Assembly: GCA_001643475.1 (NCBI GenBank)
Contig: LXTK01000187.1
Location: 1-7,110, forward strand
Length of the DNA stretch: 7,110 bases
Reading direction: 5' to 3'
Origin: Proteobacteria bacterium SPGG2
Lineage (GTDB): Bacteria > Pseudomonadota > Gammaproteobacteria > Acidiferrobacterales > SPGG2
How positions within the stretch are numbered: the stretch's first letter is position 1; every line of letters starts with the position of its first letter. This document shows positions 1 through 5,146 of the stretch, in pieces. The notes under the pieces are model-generated. The model was not told the DNA's origin. It worked only from the letters and a program-made list of their open reading frames with translations, and ran no database searches. A program made the translations under genes and the position numbers.

Positions 1-608
1 AGGCGGTGAAATCAGCGTTACAGGCGATGACTGAAGACCACTATTTTTTTCTTCGCCTGTCGATGGCAGCCGCCAAGTCCATGGCCGACGCGGCTCACGG
101 CATAGACGGTTCCAGTATGGTGTCGGCGATGGCATTCAACTGTCGTAATTTTGCGATACGCGTGAGTGGACTCGGCAAACAGTGGTTTACAGGTCCCCAC
201 GCGACGGTGCAGGCGAAATTGTTCGAAGGGCATAGCGAAGATGAAATTGCCTGGATGGGTGGTGAGAGCATCATCGCGGAGACGATCGGTCTCGGCGGGT
301 TTGCCCAGGCAGCGGCGTTTCCATTGCAGCAATATCAAGGTGGATCGCCGGAGGCCATGGTGGTTCGCAACCGCGAGCTGTACGAGATTACTGTCGGTGA
401 GAATTCGGACTTTCACATTCCGTTTCTGAGTTATCGTGGCACACCAACCGGTATCGACATATTTCGTGTTATCGAAACCGGAATCCTGCCGGCCATGGAT
501 ATCGGGATCGCCGGCCGTGATGGTGGGCAGATCGGCGCTGGTGTAGTGAGGGCACCCCTGGCGTGCTTTGAAGCAGCTAAGGAGGCCTATGATGCCAAGT
601 ACGGATGA
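1..608 (+). CDS. DUF1116 family protein (YlbE/YahG-like), 3' end of gene
   Basis: This is the C-terminal about 200 residues of a DUF1116 protein. The frame is open to the left edge; a GTG at position 6 is internal rather than a credible start, because DUF1116 proteins are usually over 400 residues. Family-like segments are 'HYFFLRLSMAAAKSMADAAHG', then 'GSSMVSAMAFNCRNFAIRVSG', 'WFTGPHA', and near the end 'GIAGRDGGQIGAGVVRAP' followed by 'CFEAAKEAY'. In E. coli the relatives YlbE and YahG lie with FdrA-type proteins, and FdrA-YlbE-YlbF has been linked to oxamate carbamoyltransferase, which releases carbamoyl phosphate for carbamate kinase. The substrate here is unknown, and the FdrA-like and kinase partners would have to lie left of the window. 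The protein is probably cytosolic. It is followed after 34 bases by the GrlR-like gene on the same strand, so co-transcription is likely. Family assignment is firm; the exact reaction is inferred. Confidence 0.85.
   Translation, partial: AVKSALQAMTEDHYFFLRLSMAAAKSMADAAHGIDGSSMVSAMAFNCRNFAIRVSGLGKQWFTGPHATVQAKLFEGHSEDEIAWMGGESIIAETIGLGGFAQAAAFPLQQYQGGSPEAMVVRNRELYEITVGENSDFHIPFLSYRGTPTGIDIFRVIETGILPAMDIGIAGRDGGQIGAGVVRAPLACFEAAKEAYDAKYG
579..585 (+). promoter_or_regulatory. Strong Shine-Dalgarno (AAGGAGG) inside the end of the DUF1116 gene
   Basis: AAGGAGG lies 6 bases before the ATG at 592 and 3 bases before the ATG at 589. It is the best ribosome binding site in this part of the window, yet it precedes only a 14-codon frame rather than the GrlR-like start. 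It also encodes Lys-Glu of the DUF1116 C-terminus, so chance is possible. Confidence 0.4.
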
Positions 609-636
609 ACACATCCGAGACGCGACGGAGTGCTAG
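592..636 (+). CDS. Possible 14-codon leader ORF bridging DUF1116 and the GrlR-like gene
   Basis: The frame starts at ATG 592, encodes MPSTDEHIRDATEC and stops with TAG at 634-636. It overlaps the last 17 bases of the DUF1116 gene in another frame. It ends 3 bases before a TTG (640) and 6 bases before the ATG (643) of the GrlR-like gene, in the same frame as that gene. It has the AAGGAGG site 6 bases upstream. Ribosomes ending here could restart at the GrlR-like start (translational coupling). Alternatively, it is a former N-terminal extension cut off by an amber codon. The peptide resembles nothing I know and may not be functional. Confidence 0.3.
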   Translation: MPSTDEHIRDATEC

Positions 637-642
637 AGGTTG

Positions 643-1017
643 ATGCTCGAGGGACTGTGGTCAGTCGAGGTAATGTCACCTAAGGGTGGAATCAGTGCCG
701 GTGTGTTTGTTTTTCAACCACGGCGGGTATTCGGAGATTTCTTCGAGGGCGGTCGGATTCTCGGTGGCGATAGAAACTACGTGTATGCCGGGGACTATAC
801 CGTCGAGAACTATAGTGTAACCGGCGACGTAGAGGTTATTCACTACGCGGACGACACTCACCCAAGTTTTGGGCCGGATAGAAATTTCCGCATAAAGCTC
901 TCAGGTAAGCTCGATCAGCATGTGGATCGTGAGGTCTTGCAGTTCTCTGCCCAACGGGTTGATGATCCAGATCGCCAGTGGTCCTTAAGACTAATCAGAC
1001 GCGTGCAACCGTCTTAG
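643..1017 (+). CDS. GrlR-like small protein (T3SS negative regulator GrlR family fold)
   Basis: A 124-residue protein beginning MLEGLWSVEV. The pattern 'GLWSVE...G.S.GVFVF' (residues 4-24), 'RILGGDRNYVYAGDY' (38-52), 'VTGDVEVIHYADD' (59-71) and 'FGPDRNFRIKLSG' (76-88) matches the beta-rich GrlR-like family. That family takes its name from the enterohaemorrhagic E. coli LEE regulator GrlR, but it is widespread as small orphan proteins in bacteria without type III secretion. There is no signal peptide, membrane segment or DNA-binding helix, so a cytosolic ligand- or protein-binding role is the most that can be said. ATG 643 is chosen because family members start at 'M.GLWSVE'. A TTG at 640 fits the GGAG at 627-630 better (9 bases against 12) and would add one residue. 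The gene probably forms an operon with DUF1116. Membership is moderately secure; function is unknown. Confidence 0.65.
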   Translation: MLEGLWSVEVMSPKGGISAGVFVFQPRRVFGDFFEGGRILGGDRNYVYAGDYTVENYSVTGDVEVIHYADDTHPSFGPDRNFRIKLSGKLDQHVDREVLQFSAQRVDDPDRQWSLRLIRRVQPS

Positions 1018-1036
1018 TTCGCTACTTTTTCTTTTT
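990..1036 (+). terminator. Weak intrinsic terminator candidate at the end of the GrlR-like gene
   Basis: A stem of AGACG (997-1001) with CGTCT (1010-1014) and an 8-base loop is extended by ACTA (990-993) with TAGT (1015-1018) across a 3-base bulge. It overlaps the stop codon. Two T5 tracts separated by a C follow at 1026-1036. The tract starts 7 bases after the stem and the stem is only modestly GC-rich, so efficiency is doubtful. The position, before a new promoter, is sensible. Confidence 0.35.
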
Positions 1037-1062
1037 GTATTACCGATACGTTTGCTAAGCCT

Positions 1063-1090
1063 TTTACTAAAAAGTTGTATTCTGTATAAA
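1063..1090 (+). promoter_or_regulatory. Sigma-70-like promoter candidate for the gdmH-like cluster
   Basis: TATAAA (1085-1090) fits a -10 box and TTTACT (1063-1068) a -35 box at a 16-base spacing, with 4 of 6 matches to TTGACA. The stretch 1018-1135 is clearly more AT-rich than the flanking genes. A start near 1097 would give a leader of about 80 bases before the ATG at 1176. The sequence match is moderate, and AT-rich regions give false hits. Confidence 0.4.
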
Positions 1091-1100
1091 GACAAGAAAT

Positions 1101-1141
1101 GAGACGGCGTGTATAACGAGATACATTAGCTACACAGTCTC
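1101..1141 (+). promoter_or_regulatory. Foldable 5' leader with two mutually exclusive hairpins
   Basis: GAGAC (1101-1105) can pair with GTCTC (1137-1141), and inside it GTGTA (1109-1113) with TACAC (1131-1135). Alternatively TGTAT (1110-1114) pairs with ATACA (1121-1125) around the loop AACGAG. The inner pairings share bases and exclude each other. The element ends 34 bases before the ATG of the ureohydrolase gene. The stems are short, so this is a candidate only. Confidence 0.25.
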
Positions 1142-1175
1142 GACTCAGAACACCAAACACTACTTGGAGAAGACG

Positions 1176-2360
1176 ATGCCAGATCCCAAGACAGGTGAGT
1201 TTCGCGGTAACCGCAACCTTAAACGCCTCCAGAAAATCTCGCAAAAAAAACAACAAGAGGAAATTAAGCGATCGCTTGAGCTCGGCCTTGAGGCAGCCGA
1301 GTCTGTCAACGACCGGACCATCTCGCTGTTCAGCCGGGGCCACCAACCGGCATTCGCTGGCATCAACACCTTTTTGAAGGCAACGTATTGTGAAGACATT
1401 CGAAAGGTGGGCGATTATGAAGCAGCGTTTGTCGGCATTCCGTTCGATACCGGAACTACCTACCGACCGGGCGCACGTTTTGGACCGCAGGGGGTGCGAC
1501 GCATATCGGCAGTCTATGACGGCTATTCGATAGATGGGGCCGTCGATCTGTTTGAAGAACTCGACCTCTGTGATGCGGGCGACATTTTCGTAATTCCCGG
1601 CAACATAGAAAAAACCTTCGATCAAGTATCGAAGGCCGTTTCACATGTGTTTACCTCGGGCGCATTTCCTATTCTCTGCGGTGGCGATCATAGTCTTGGT
1701 TATCCAAATCTCCGCGGAATTGCGCCGCACATCGACGGTAACGTCGGCATTATCCATATCGACCGGCATATCGACATGCAGGATATGGACATGGATGAGC
1801 GCATGCACACAACTCCCTGGTTTTGGACAACCAATGCCCATGAAAGCGTGGAATTGCCTACCTCACATCGCGATCATAGCCATATGCACGACGTCGGATT
1901 GGCGAATTGTCCGCCAAAGAATCTGGTGCAGATGGGTATCAGCGGTTGGTATGGCTCGCGTCGAGGTTCCGAAGTCGCCCGCGAACGCGGATCTAGCGTG
2001 CTGACCATGACCGACATCGAGGAACTGGGAGCAAAGGGAGCAGCGGAACGCGCACTCGAATTGGCATGGAAAGATGCAAAAGCGGTCTTTCTGTCATTTG
2101 ACATTGACTCCATTGATCCTGGGTTTGCGCCGGGTACCGGCACGCCCGAGCCAGGTGGATTGCTGCCACGTGAGGCGTTCGAGATCGTACGCTTGATTGC
2201 GCGCGAAGGTCTGTGTGGCATGGAGGTGGTAGAGGTTTCACCACCCTACGATGTCAATGACAATACGTCACAACTTGCGTGCCGGGTGATGCTCGACGTA
2301 CTGGGTACGATGGTGGTCGAAGGCAAACTTGGCCACCGCGCCAAAGTTACGCAGGACTAA
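1176..2360 (+). CDS. gdmH: Ureohydrolase, Ni-dependent guanidine hydrolase (GdmH)-like
   Basis: A 394-residue arginase/agmatinase-superfamily enzyme, probably cytosolic. Metal-ligand motifs are complete: GGDHS (H172), HIDRHID (D196, H198, D200) and SFDIDSIDP (D309, D311), with the conserved acid E353 in 'MEVVEVSPP'. Classical agmatinases are about 300 residues; this one has a charged N-terminal extension (1-60) and the segments 'DRHIDMQ', 'DERMHTTPWF', 'PKNLVQMGISGW' and 'GTGTPEPGGLLPRE'. As I remember it, these characterise the guanidine hydrolase group (Synechocystis Sll1077), which converts guanidine to urea and ammonia and needs nickel. Residues 221-241 look like an extra His-rich stretch. 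ATG 1176 is chosen because GGAGA (1166-1170) sits 5 bases upstream; a TTG at 1164 would add four residues. The next gene follows after 27 bases. No HypA/HypB-like nickel chaperone is in the window. Ureohydrolase is certain; guanidine as substrate is likely. Another guanidino compound remains possible. Confidence 0.8.
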   Translation: MPDPKTGEFRGNRNLKRLQKISQKKQQEEIKRSLELGLEAAESVNDRTISLFSRGHQPAFAGINTFLKATYCEDIRKVGDYEAAFVGIPFDTGTTYRPGARFGPQGVRRISAVYDGYSIDGAVDLFEELDLCDAGDIFVIPGNIEKTFDQVSKAVSHVFTSGAFPILCGGDHSLGYPNLRGIAPHIDGNVGIIHIDRHIDMQDMDMDERMHTTPWFWTTNAHESVELPTSHRDHSHMHDVGLANCPPKNLVQMGISGWYGSRRGSEVARERGSSVLTMTDIEELGAKGAAERALELAWKDAKAVFLSFDIDSIDPGFAPGTGTPEPGGLLPREAFEIVRLIAREGLCGMEVVEVSPPYDVNDNTSQLACRVMLDVLGTMVVEGKLGHRAKVTQD

Positions 2361-2373
2361 CTACAATCTCGAT

Positions 2374-2380
2374 CGGAGGA
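2374..2380 (+). promoter_or_regulatory. Strong Shine-Dalgarno before the HupE-like micro-protein
   Basis: CGGAGGA lies 7 bases before ATG 2388. This near-consensus site is the main evidence that the 65-residue frame is a real, well-translated gene, and it fixes the start codon. Confidence 0.75.
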
Positions 2381-2387
2381 CGGAAAA

Positions 2388-2585
2388 ATGAGAAAACGCG
2401 CTTCCCATAGCCTCAGAATCGGCGTTGCACTAACCCTGGCGATGATTGCACTGCCGGCAATGGCGCACACCTCTGATGCCGTCGGCTTTTGGCATCTAGT
2501 CACGGGGGCTGATCATCTCTTGGTATTGGTAGCAATCGCCCTTCTCTTTCGCTTTTTGGTGCGGTTAATCAAACCCATTAAGTAG
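2388..2585 (+). CDS. HupE/UreJ-like micro-protein (65 aa) with nickel-permease HX5DH motif
   Basis: A short protein with a basic N-terminus, a hydrophobic core and a likely signal-peptidase site after A-M-A (residues 24-26), leaving a mature N-terminal His27. It continues 'GFWHLVTGADHLL' (33-45) and one hydrophobic segment (about 44-58), ending in basic residues. HupE/UreJ nickel/cobalt permeases also start with a cleaved signal, an 'AH' mature end and an HX5DH motif in the first helix (here H36, D42, H43), but they are about 190 residues with several helices. Only the first module is present. The stop at 2583 is followed directly by a different gene in another frame, and I see no HupE-like continuation. 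With a nickel-type ureohydrolase upstream, metal binding or delivery in the periplasm or membrane is a reasonable inference. It could also be a decayed permease or an unrelated membrane peptide. Confidence 0.7.
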   Translation: MRKRASHSLRIGVALTLAMIALPAMAHTSDAVGFWHLVTGADHLLVLVAIALLFRFLVRLIKPIK

Positions 2586-3313
2586 TGCGTGTACTGTTAC
2601 TGCAACACTCACCGGTAGATCATGCCGGTGTCTTTGGCGAGTACTTCGAAGCCGATGGAATTTCTTGCAAATCAATTCGGGTCGAGCGTGGCGAACAGCT
2701 ACCACGCCCTGATGGCTACGATGTACTCTGGATCATGGGTGGACCCCAAGATACTTGGCAGGAAGAGGAGTTTCCCTGGCTTGTCGAAGAAAAGGTGTGG
2801 ATACGCGAAGCGGTTCGAGATCGGCGAATGCCGGTGATGGGGTTCTGTCTGGGGGCTCAATTGCTAGCGGATGCGCTCGGCGGTGAGGTCGGGCGCATGG
2901 CCAAACCAGAATTTGGCTTGTTCGATGTCGCCCTGACCGAAGCTGGCAAAACCGACCCGCTGTTCGAAAACGTGGATCCCGTTTACAAGACCTTGCATTG
3001 GCATGGGGCGGAGATCAAACGACTACCATCGGACATGCCTATACTTGCCGAAACCCCTGGCTGCAAAATACAAGCATTCCGGGCGACACCCACCGCTTAT
3101 GGAATCCAATACCACATGGAGCTGACCGCGGAAACGGTAACTGAATGGGGCAATTACGATGACTATCGAGGAGGCCTGGTGGCAGTGCTGGGCGATGACG
3201 CCGTGCTTAAGCTTGACGCCGAAGCCAAACAACATATGCCAGAATGTCAGCGTATGGCACGGCAGCTTTATGACAATTTTATGGGCTTAGTACAACGTTC
3301 GGCTGCGAGTTGA
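2585..3313 (+). CDS. Class I glutamine amidotransferase (GMP-synthase-type GATase domain)
   Basis: A 242-residue stand-alone GATase1 protein. The nucleophile elbow is 'GFCLGAQLLA' (Cys88) and the rest of the triad is in 'YGIQYHMELT' (His177, Glu179). 'WIMGGPQDT' (49-57) forms the usual oxyanion loop and 'LHWHGAEIKRLP' (137-148) is typical of the COG0518 type. Such proteins hydrolyse glutamine to pass ammonia to a synthetase, or act as hydrolases on gamma-glutamyl amides or related compounds. No synthetase domain is present, so the second substrate is unknown. The GTG start (2585) overlaps the preceding TAG by one base and has no clear ribosome binding site, which points to translational coupling with the micro-protein. 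There is no signal peptide, so it acts in the cytosol. In this cluster it may process a nitrogen compound linked to the ureohydrolase; that part is inference. It ends 8 bases before the convergent chrA. Confidence 0.85.
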   Translation: MRVLLLQHSPVDHAGVFGEYFEADGISCKSIRVERGEQLPRPDGYDVLWIMGGPQDTWQEEEFPWLVEEKVWIREAVRDRRMPVMGFCLGAQLLADALGGEVGRMAKPEFGLFDVALTEAGKTDPLFENVDPVYKTLHWHGAEIKRLPSDMPILAETPGCKIQAFRATPTAYGIQYHMELTAETVTEWGNYDDYRGGLVAVLGDDAVLKLDAEAKQHMPECQRMARQLYDNFMGLVQRSAAS

Positions 3314-3321
3314 GTGCTTTT

Positions 3322-4713
3322 CTATATCGCAAGCTGATAGAGCATGCCAATGGCAGCGCTGGTGATCAGAGTTGGGATTATTCCAATCTTGTAACGAAAA
3401 ATCGCAACCAAAGCAGCAACCGCTATCGCGAGCGACGCGGGATCAATCGTGGACCAAACCGGTAGCGGAATACTCGCGCCAAGCGCGTGCACCTCGTCCA
3501 GATTTGCGAACACTATGTGCAACACAAACCACACAGCGAGACTTGCTATCACACCTACCACTGCCGCCGAAATGCCGGACATAGCAGAGTTTAGAGATAC
3601 GTTGCCGCGCAACGTCTCTATATAAGGTGCGCCAAGGAAGATCCAGAGGAAACACGGGACGAATGTGACCCACGTTGTTAGTACTGCCGCCAACGTGCCA
3701 GCTAGCATGGGCTCCAACCCCCCTGATTCACGGAAAGCGGCCATGAAACCAACAAACTGCAAAACCATGATCAACGGTCCCGGTGTGGTTTCGGCCATGC
3801 CCAGGCCATCTAGCATTTCACCAGGTTGTAACCAGCCATATGAATCGACCGCCTGCTGTGCGACATAGGCGAGCACCGCGTAGGCACCGCCGAAGGTAAC
3901 AACCGCCACTTTACTAAAAAACAATCCCATCTGTGTGTACAGGTGGGACGGACCTAACGTCATCGCCAGCACGAGGATGGGGCCTAACCAGAGGGTTATG
4001 CAAACTGCGGTGATGCGTAGCGCGCGCCTGAATGAAGGCCGAACATGTTCCGGTACGCCGTCAGACAAGATTGCATCGACAGTACCGTTGGAATCCTTTT
4101 CATCTCTACTAATCGACACAACTAGATCGGGCCTGATGCGATTGCCAACATAACCGACCATGGCTGCCGCCACGATGACCAAGGGGAAGGGAACCTTGAA
4201 AAAGAACAACGCTATGAAAGCAGCAATGGCAATGGCAACCGTCAATTTGTTTTTGAGAACGCGACCACCGACGCGCTGCCCTGCATGCACGACTACCGCT
4301 AATACAGCTGGCTTCAGTCCAAAGAACAATGCTTGCACTAACGAGACATCGTAGTAGCCAGCATAGAGAATGCTCAAGCCCAGTATCGCGACGAAACCAG
4401 GTAGAACAAATAACGTGCCGGCCACCAAGCCGCCAAGCGTGCGATGTAACAACCAACCAATGTAGGTAACGAGTTGCTGCGCCTCGGGGCCCGGAAGTAG
4501 CATGCAATAATTGAGGGCATGCAGAAACCGACGCTCGCTAATCCAACGTTTGTCGTCCACCAAAATTCGATGCATGATGGCGATTTGTCCAGCCGGACCG
4601 CCAAAACTTAGTAATGCGATCTTGAGCCACACACGAACCGCGTCGGCAAACGAGATTCCGTGCTGCGGCATGCTTGTCGAAGCGTCGATCGGTTTAGAAG
4701 AAAGGTTGTCCAT
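3322..4713 (-). CDS. chrA: Chromate transporter ChrA, two-domain (long-chain) type
   Basis: A 463-residue inner-membrane protein of the CHR superfamily, which exports chromate from the cytoplasm. It has the usual two homologous halves. The first half carries 'SFGGPAGQIAIMH' (36-48) and 'LLPGPEAQQLVTYIGWL' (72-88). The second carries 'TFGGAYAVLAYVAQQAV' (273-289) and 'ETTPGPLIMVLQFVGF' (308-323). Many hydrophobic segments follow each motif, and a polar linker lies around residues 195-230. Length is normal for the two-domain form. The ATG is complemented at 4711-4713; its ribosome binding site is weak and an internal Met15 is possible. The gene is divergent from the rhodanese gene (44 bases apart) and convergent with the amidotransferase (8 bases apart). 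No chrB regulator gene is visible. Some CHR proteins may carry other oxyanions such as sulfate. Confidence 0.93.
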   Translation of the reverse strand: MDNLSSKPIDASTSMPQHGISFADAVRVWLKIALLSFGGPAGQIAIMHRILVDDKRWISERRFLHALNYCMLLPGPEAQQLVTYIGWLLHRTLGGLVAGTLFVLPGFVAILGLSILYAGYYDVSLVQALFFGLKPAVLAVVVHAGQRVGGRVLKNKLTVAIAIAAFIALFFFKVPFPLVIVAAAMVGYVGNRIRPDLVVSISRDEKDSNGTVDAILSDGVPEHVRPSFRRALRITAVCITLWLGPILVLAMTLGPSHLYTQMGLFFSKVAVVTFGGAYAVLAYVAQQAVDSYGWLQPGEMLDGLGMAETTPGPLIMVLQFVGFMAAFRESGGLEPMLAGTLAAVLTTWVTFVPCFLWIFLGAPYIETLRGNVSLNSAMSGISAAVVGVIASLAVWFVLHIVFANLDEVHALGASIPLPVWSTIDPASLAIAVAALVAIFRYKIGIIPTLITSAAIGMLYQLAI

Positions 4714-4757
4714 GCTTCAGTCGCTTTTACCACAAAACGATTCATACAGAGGAAACC

Positions 4758-5075
4758 ATGAACCGCAACGTCGAGCCAGCTGAACTCCGCCAATGGCTAG
4801 AACAGGGCCGTGATACGCAGATCCTTGATGTGCGTAAGAAGGCCGATTTTGATCTAGATCCCAAAATGTTACCGGGGGCACGTTGGCTGGATCCGGCCGA
4901 GATCGCTGAATGGAGCGCTGACCTATCAGGCGACGCCACGATTGTAGTGTACTGCGTGCACGGCCATACCGTCAGCAACGCAGTTGTCGATCACTTGCGT
5001 GCACGAGGACTCAACGCCTGTTTGATAGATGGCGGTATCGAGGCCTGGAAAAAGGCCGGCGGTAAGACCGCTTAA
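4758..5075 (+). CDS. Single-domain rhodanese (sulfurtransferase), ChrE-like
   Basis: A 105-residue cytosolic rhodanese domain. It shows 'ILDVRKKADFD' (22-32, CH2A-like), 'LPGARWLDP' (38-46) and the active-site loop 'VVYCVHGHTVS' with catalytic Cys66. The C-terminal 'CLIDGGIEAWKKAGG' (88-102) is the usual end motif. Rhodaneses transfer sulfane sulfur to thiol or other acceptors. Versions with a 'YCVHGHEVS'-like loop are, from memory, commonly encoded beside chrA, where they may help handle chromate-thiol products or sulfur stress. ATG 4758 has AGAGGAAA just upstream (4748-4755). The gene is divergent from chrA and convergent with fhs, so it probably has its own promoter in or near the 44-base gap. 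The rhodanese call is firm; the role in chromate resistance is inferred from context. Confidence 0.9.
   Translation: MNRNVEPAELRQWLEQGRDTQILDVRKKADFDLDPKMLPGARWLDPAEIAEWSADLSGDATIVVYCVHGHTVSNAVVDHLRARGLNACLIDGGIEAWKKAGGKTA
5059..5071 (+). terminator. GC-rich hairpin over the end of the rhodanese gene, weak terminator candidate
   Basis: GCGGT (5059-5063) and ACCGC (5067-5071) form a 5-bp stem with an AAG triloop directly before the TAA stop. Only TTAAAA follows, not a real T-tract, so classical termination is doubtful. It is the only clear hairpin between the convergent rhodanese and fhs genes. The remaining gap (5076-5146) shows no convincing terminator. Confidence 0.2.
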
Positions 5076-5146
5076 AACGATGCGCGCCGACTCTATCGCA
5101 ACTTCTTTGATCTTCTGCACCGCGAGTCAAGGCGTGAAGACATAAA

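Noticed and set aside
18..614. Minus-strand open frame of 198 codons opposite the DUF1116 gene
   Set aside because: It lies antisense to a gene with clear family motifs, its translation resembles no family, and it has no ribosome binding context. It is a shadow frame.
1110..1125. Guanidine-II (mini-ykkC) riboswitch
   Set aside because: That class needs two GC-stable hairpins with ACGR loops. Only one weak AT-rich hairpin with a 6-base loop is found, so I do not call it as a riboswitch.
1014..1625. Minus-strand open frame of 203 codons across the gdmH promoter and N-terminal region
   Set aside because: It overlaps the conserved start of the ureohydrolase and the AT-rich promoter. The translation is not family-like.
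1176..2360. Plain agmatinase (speB) or arginase
   Set aside because: The protein is about 90 residues longer, with an N-terminal extension and the DRHID, DERMHTTPWF and NLVQMGISGW segments typical of the guanidine hydrolase group. The substrate still needs proof.
2388..2700. Full-length HupE broken by a frameshift
   Set aside because: After the stop at 2583 the sequence encodes the start of the amidotransferase in another frame, with intact family motifs. No HupE-like helices are seen in the other frames.
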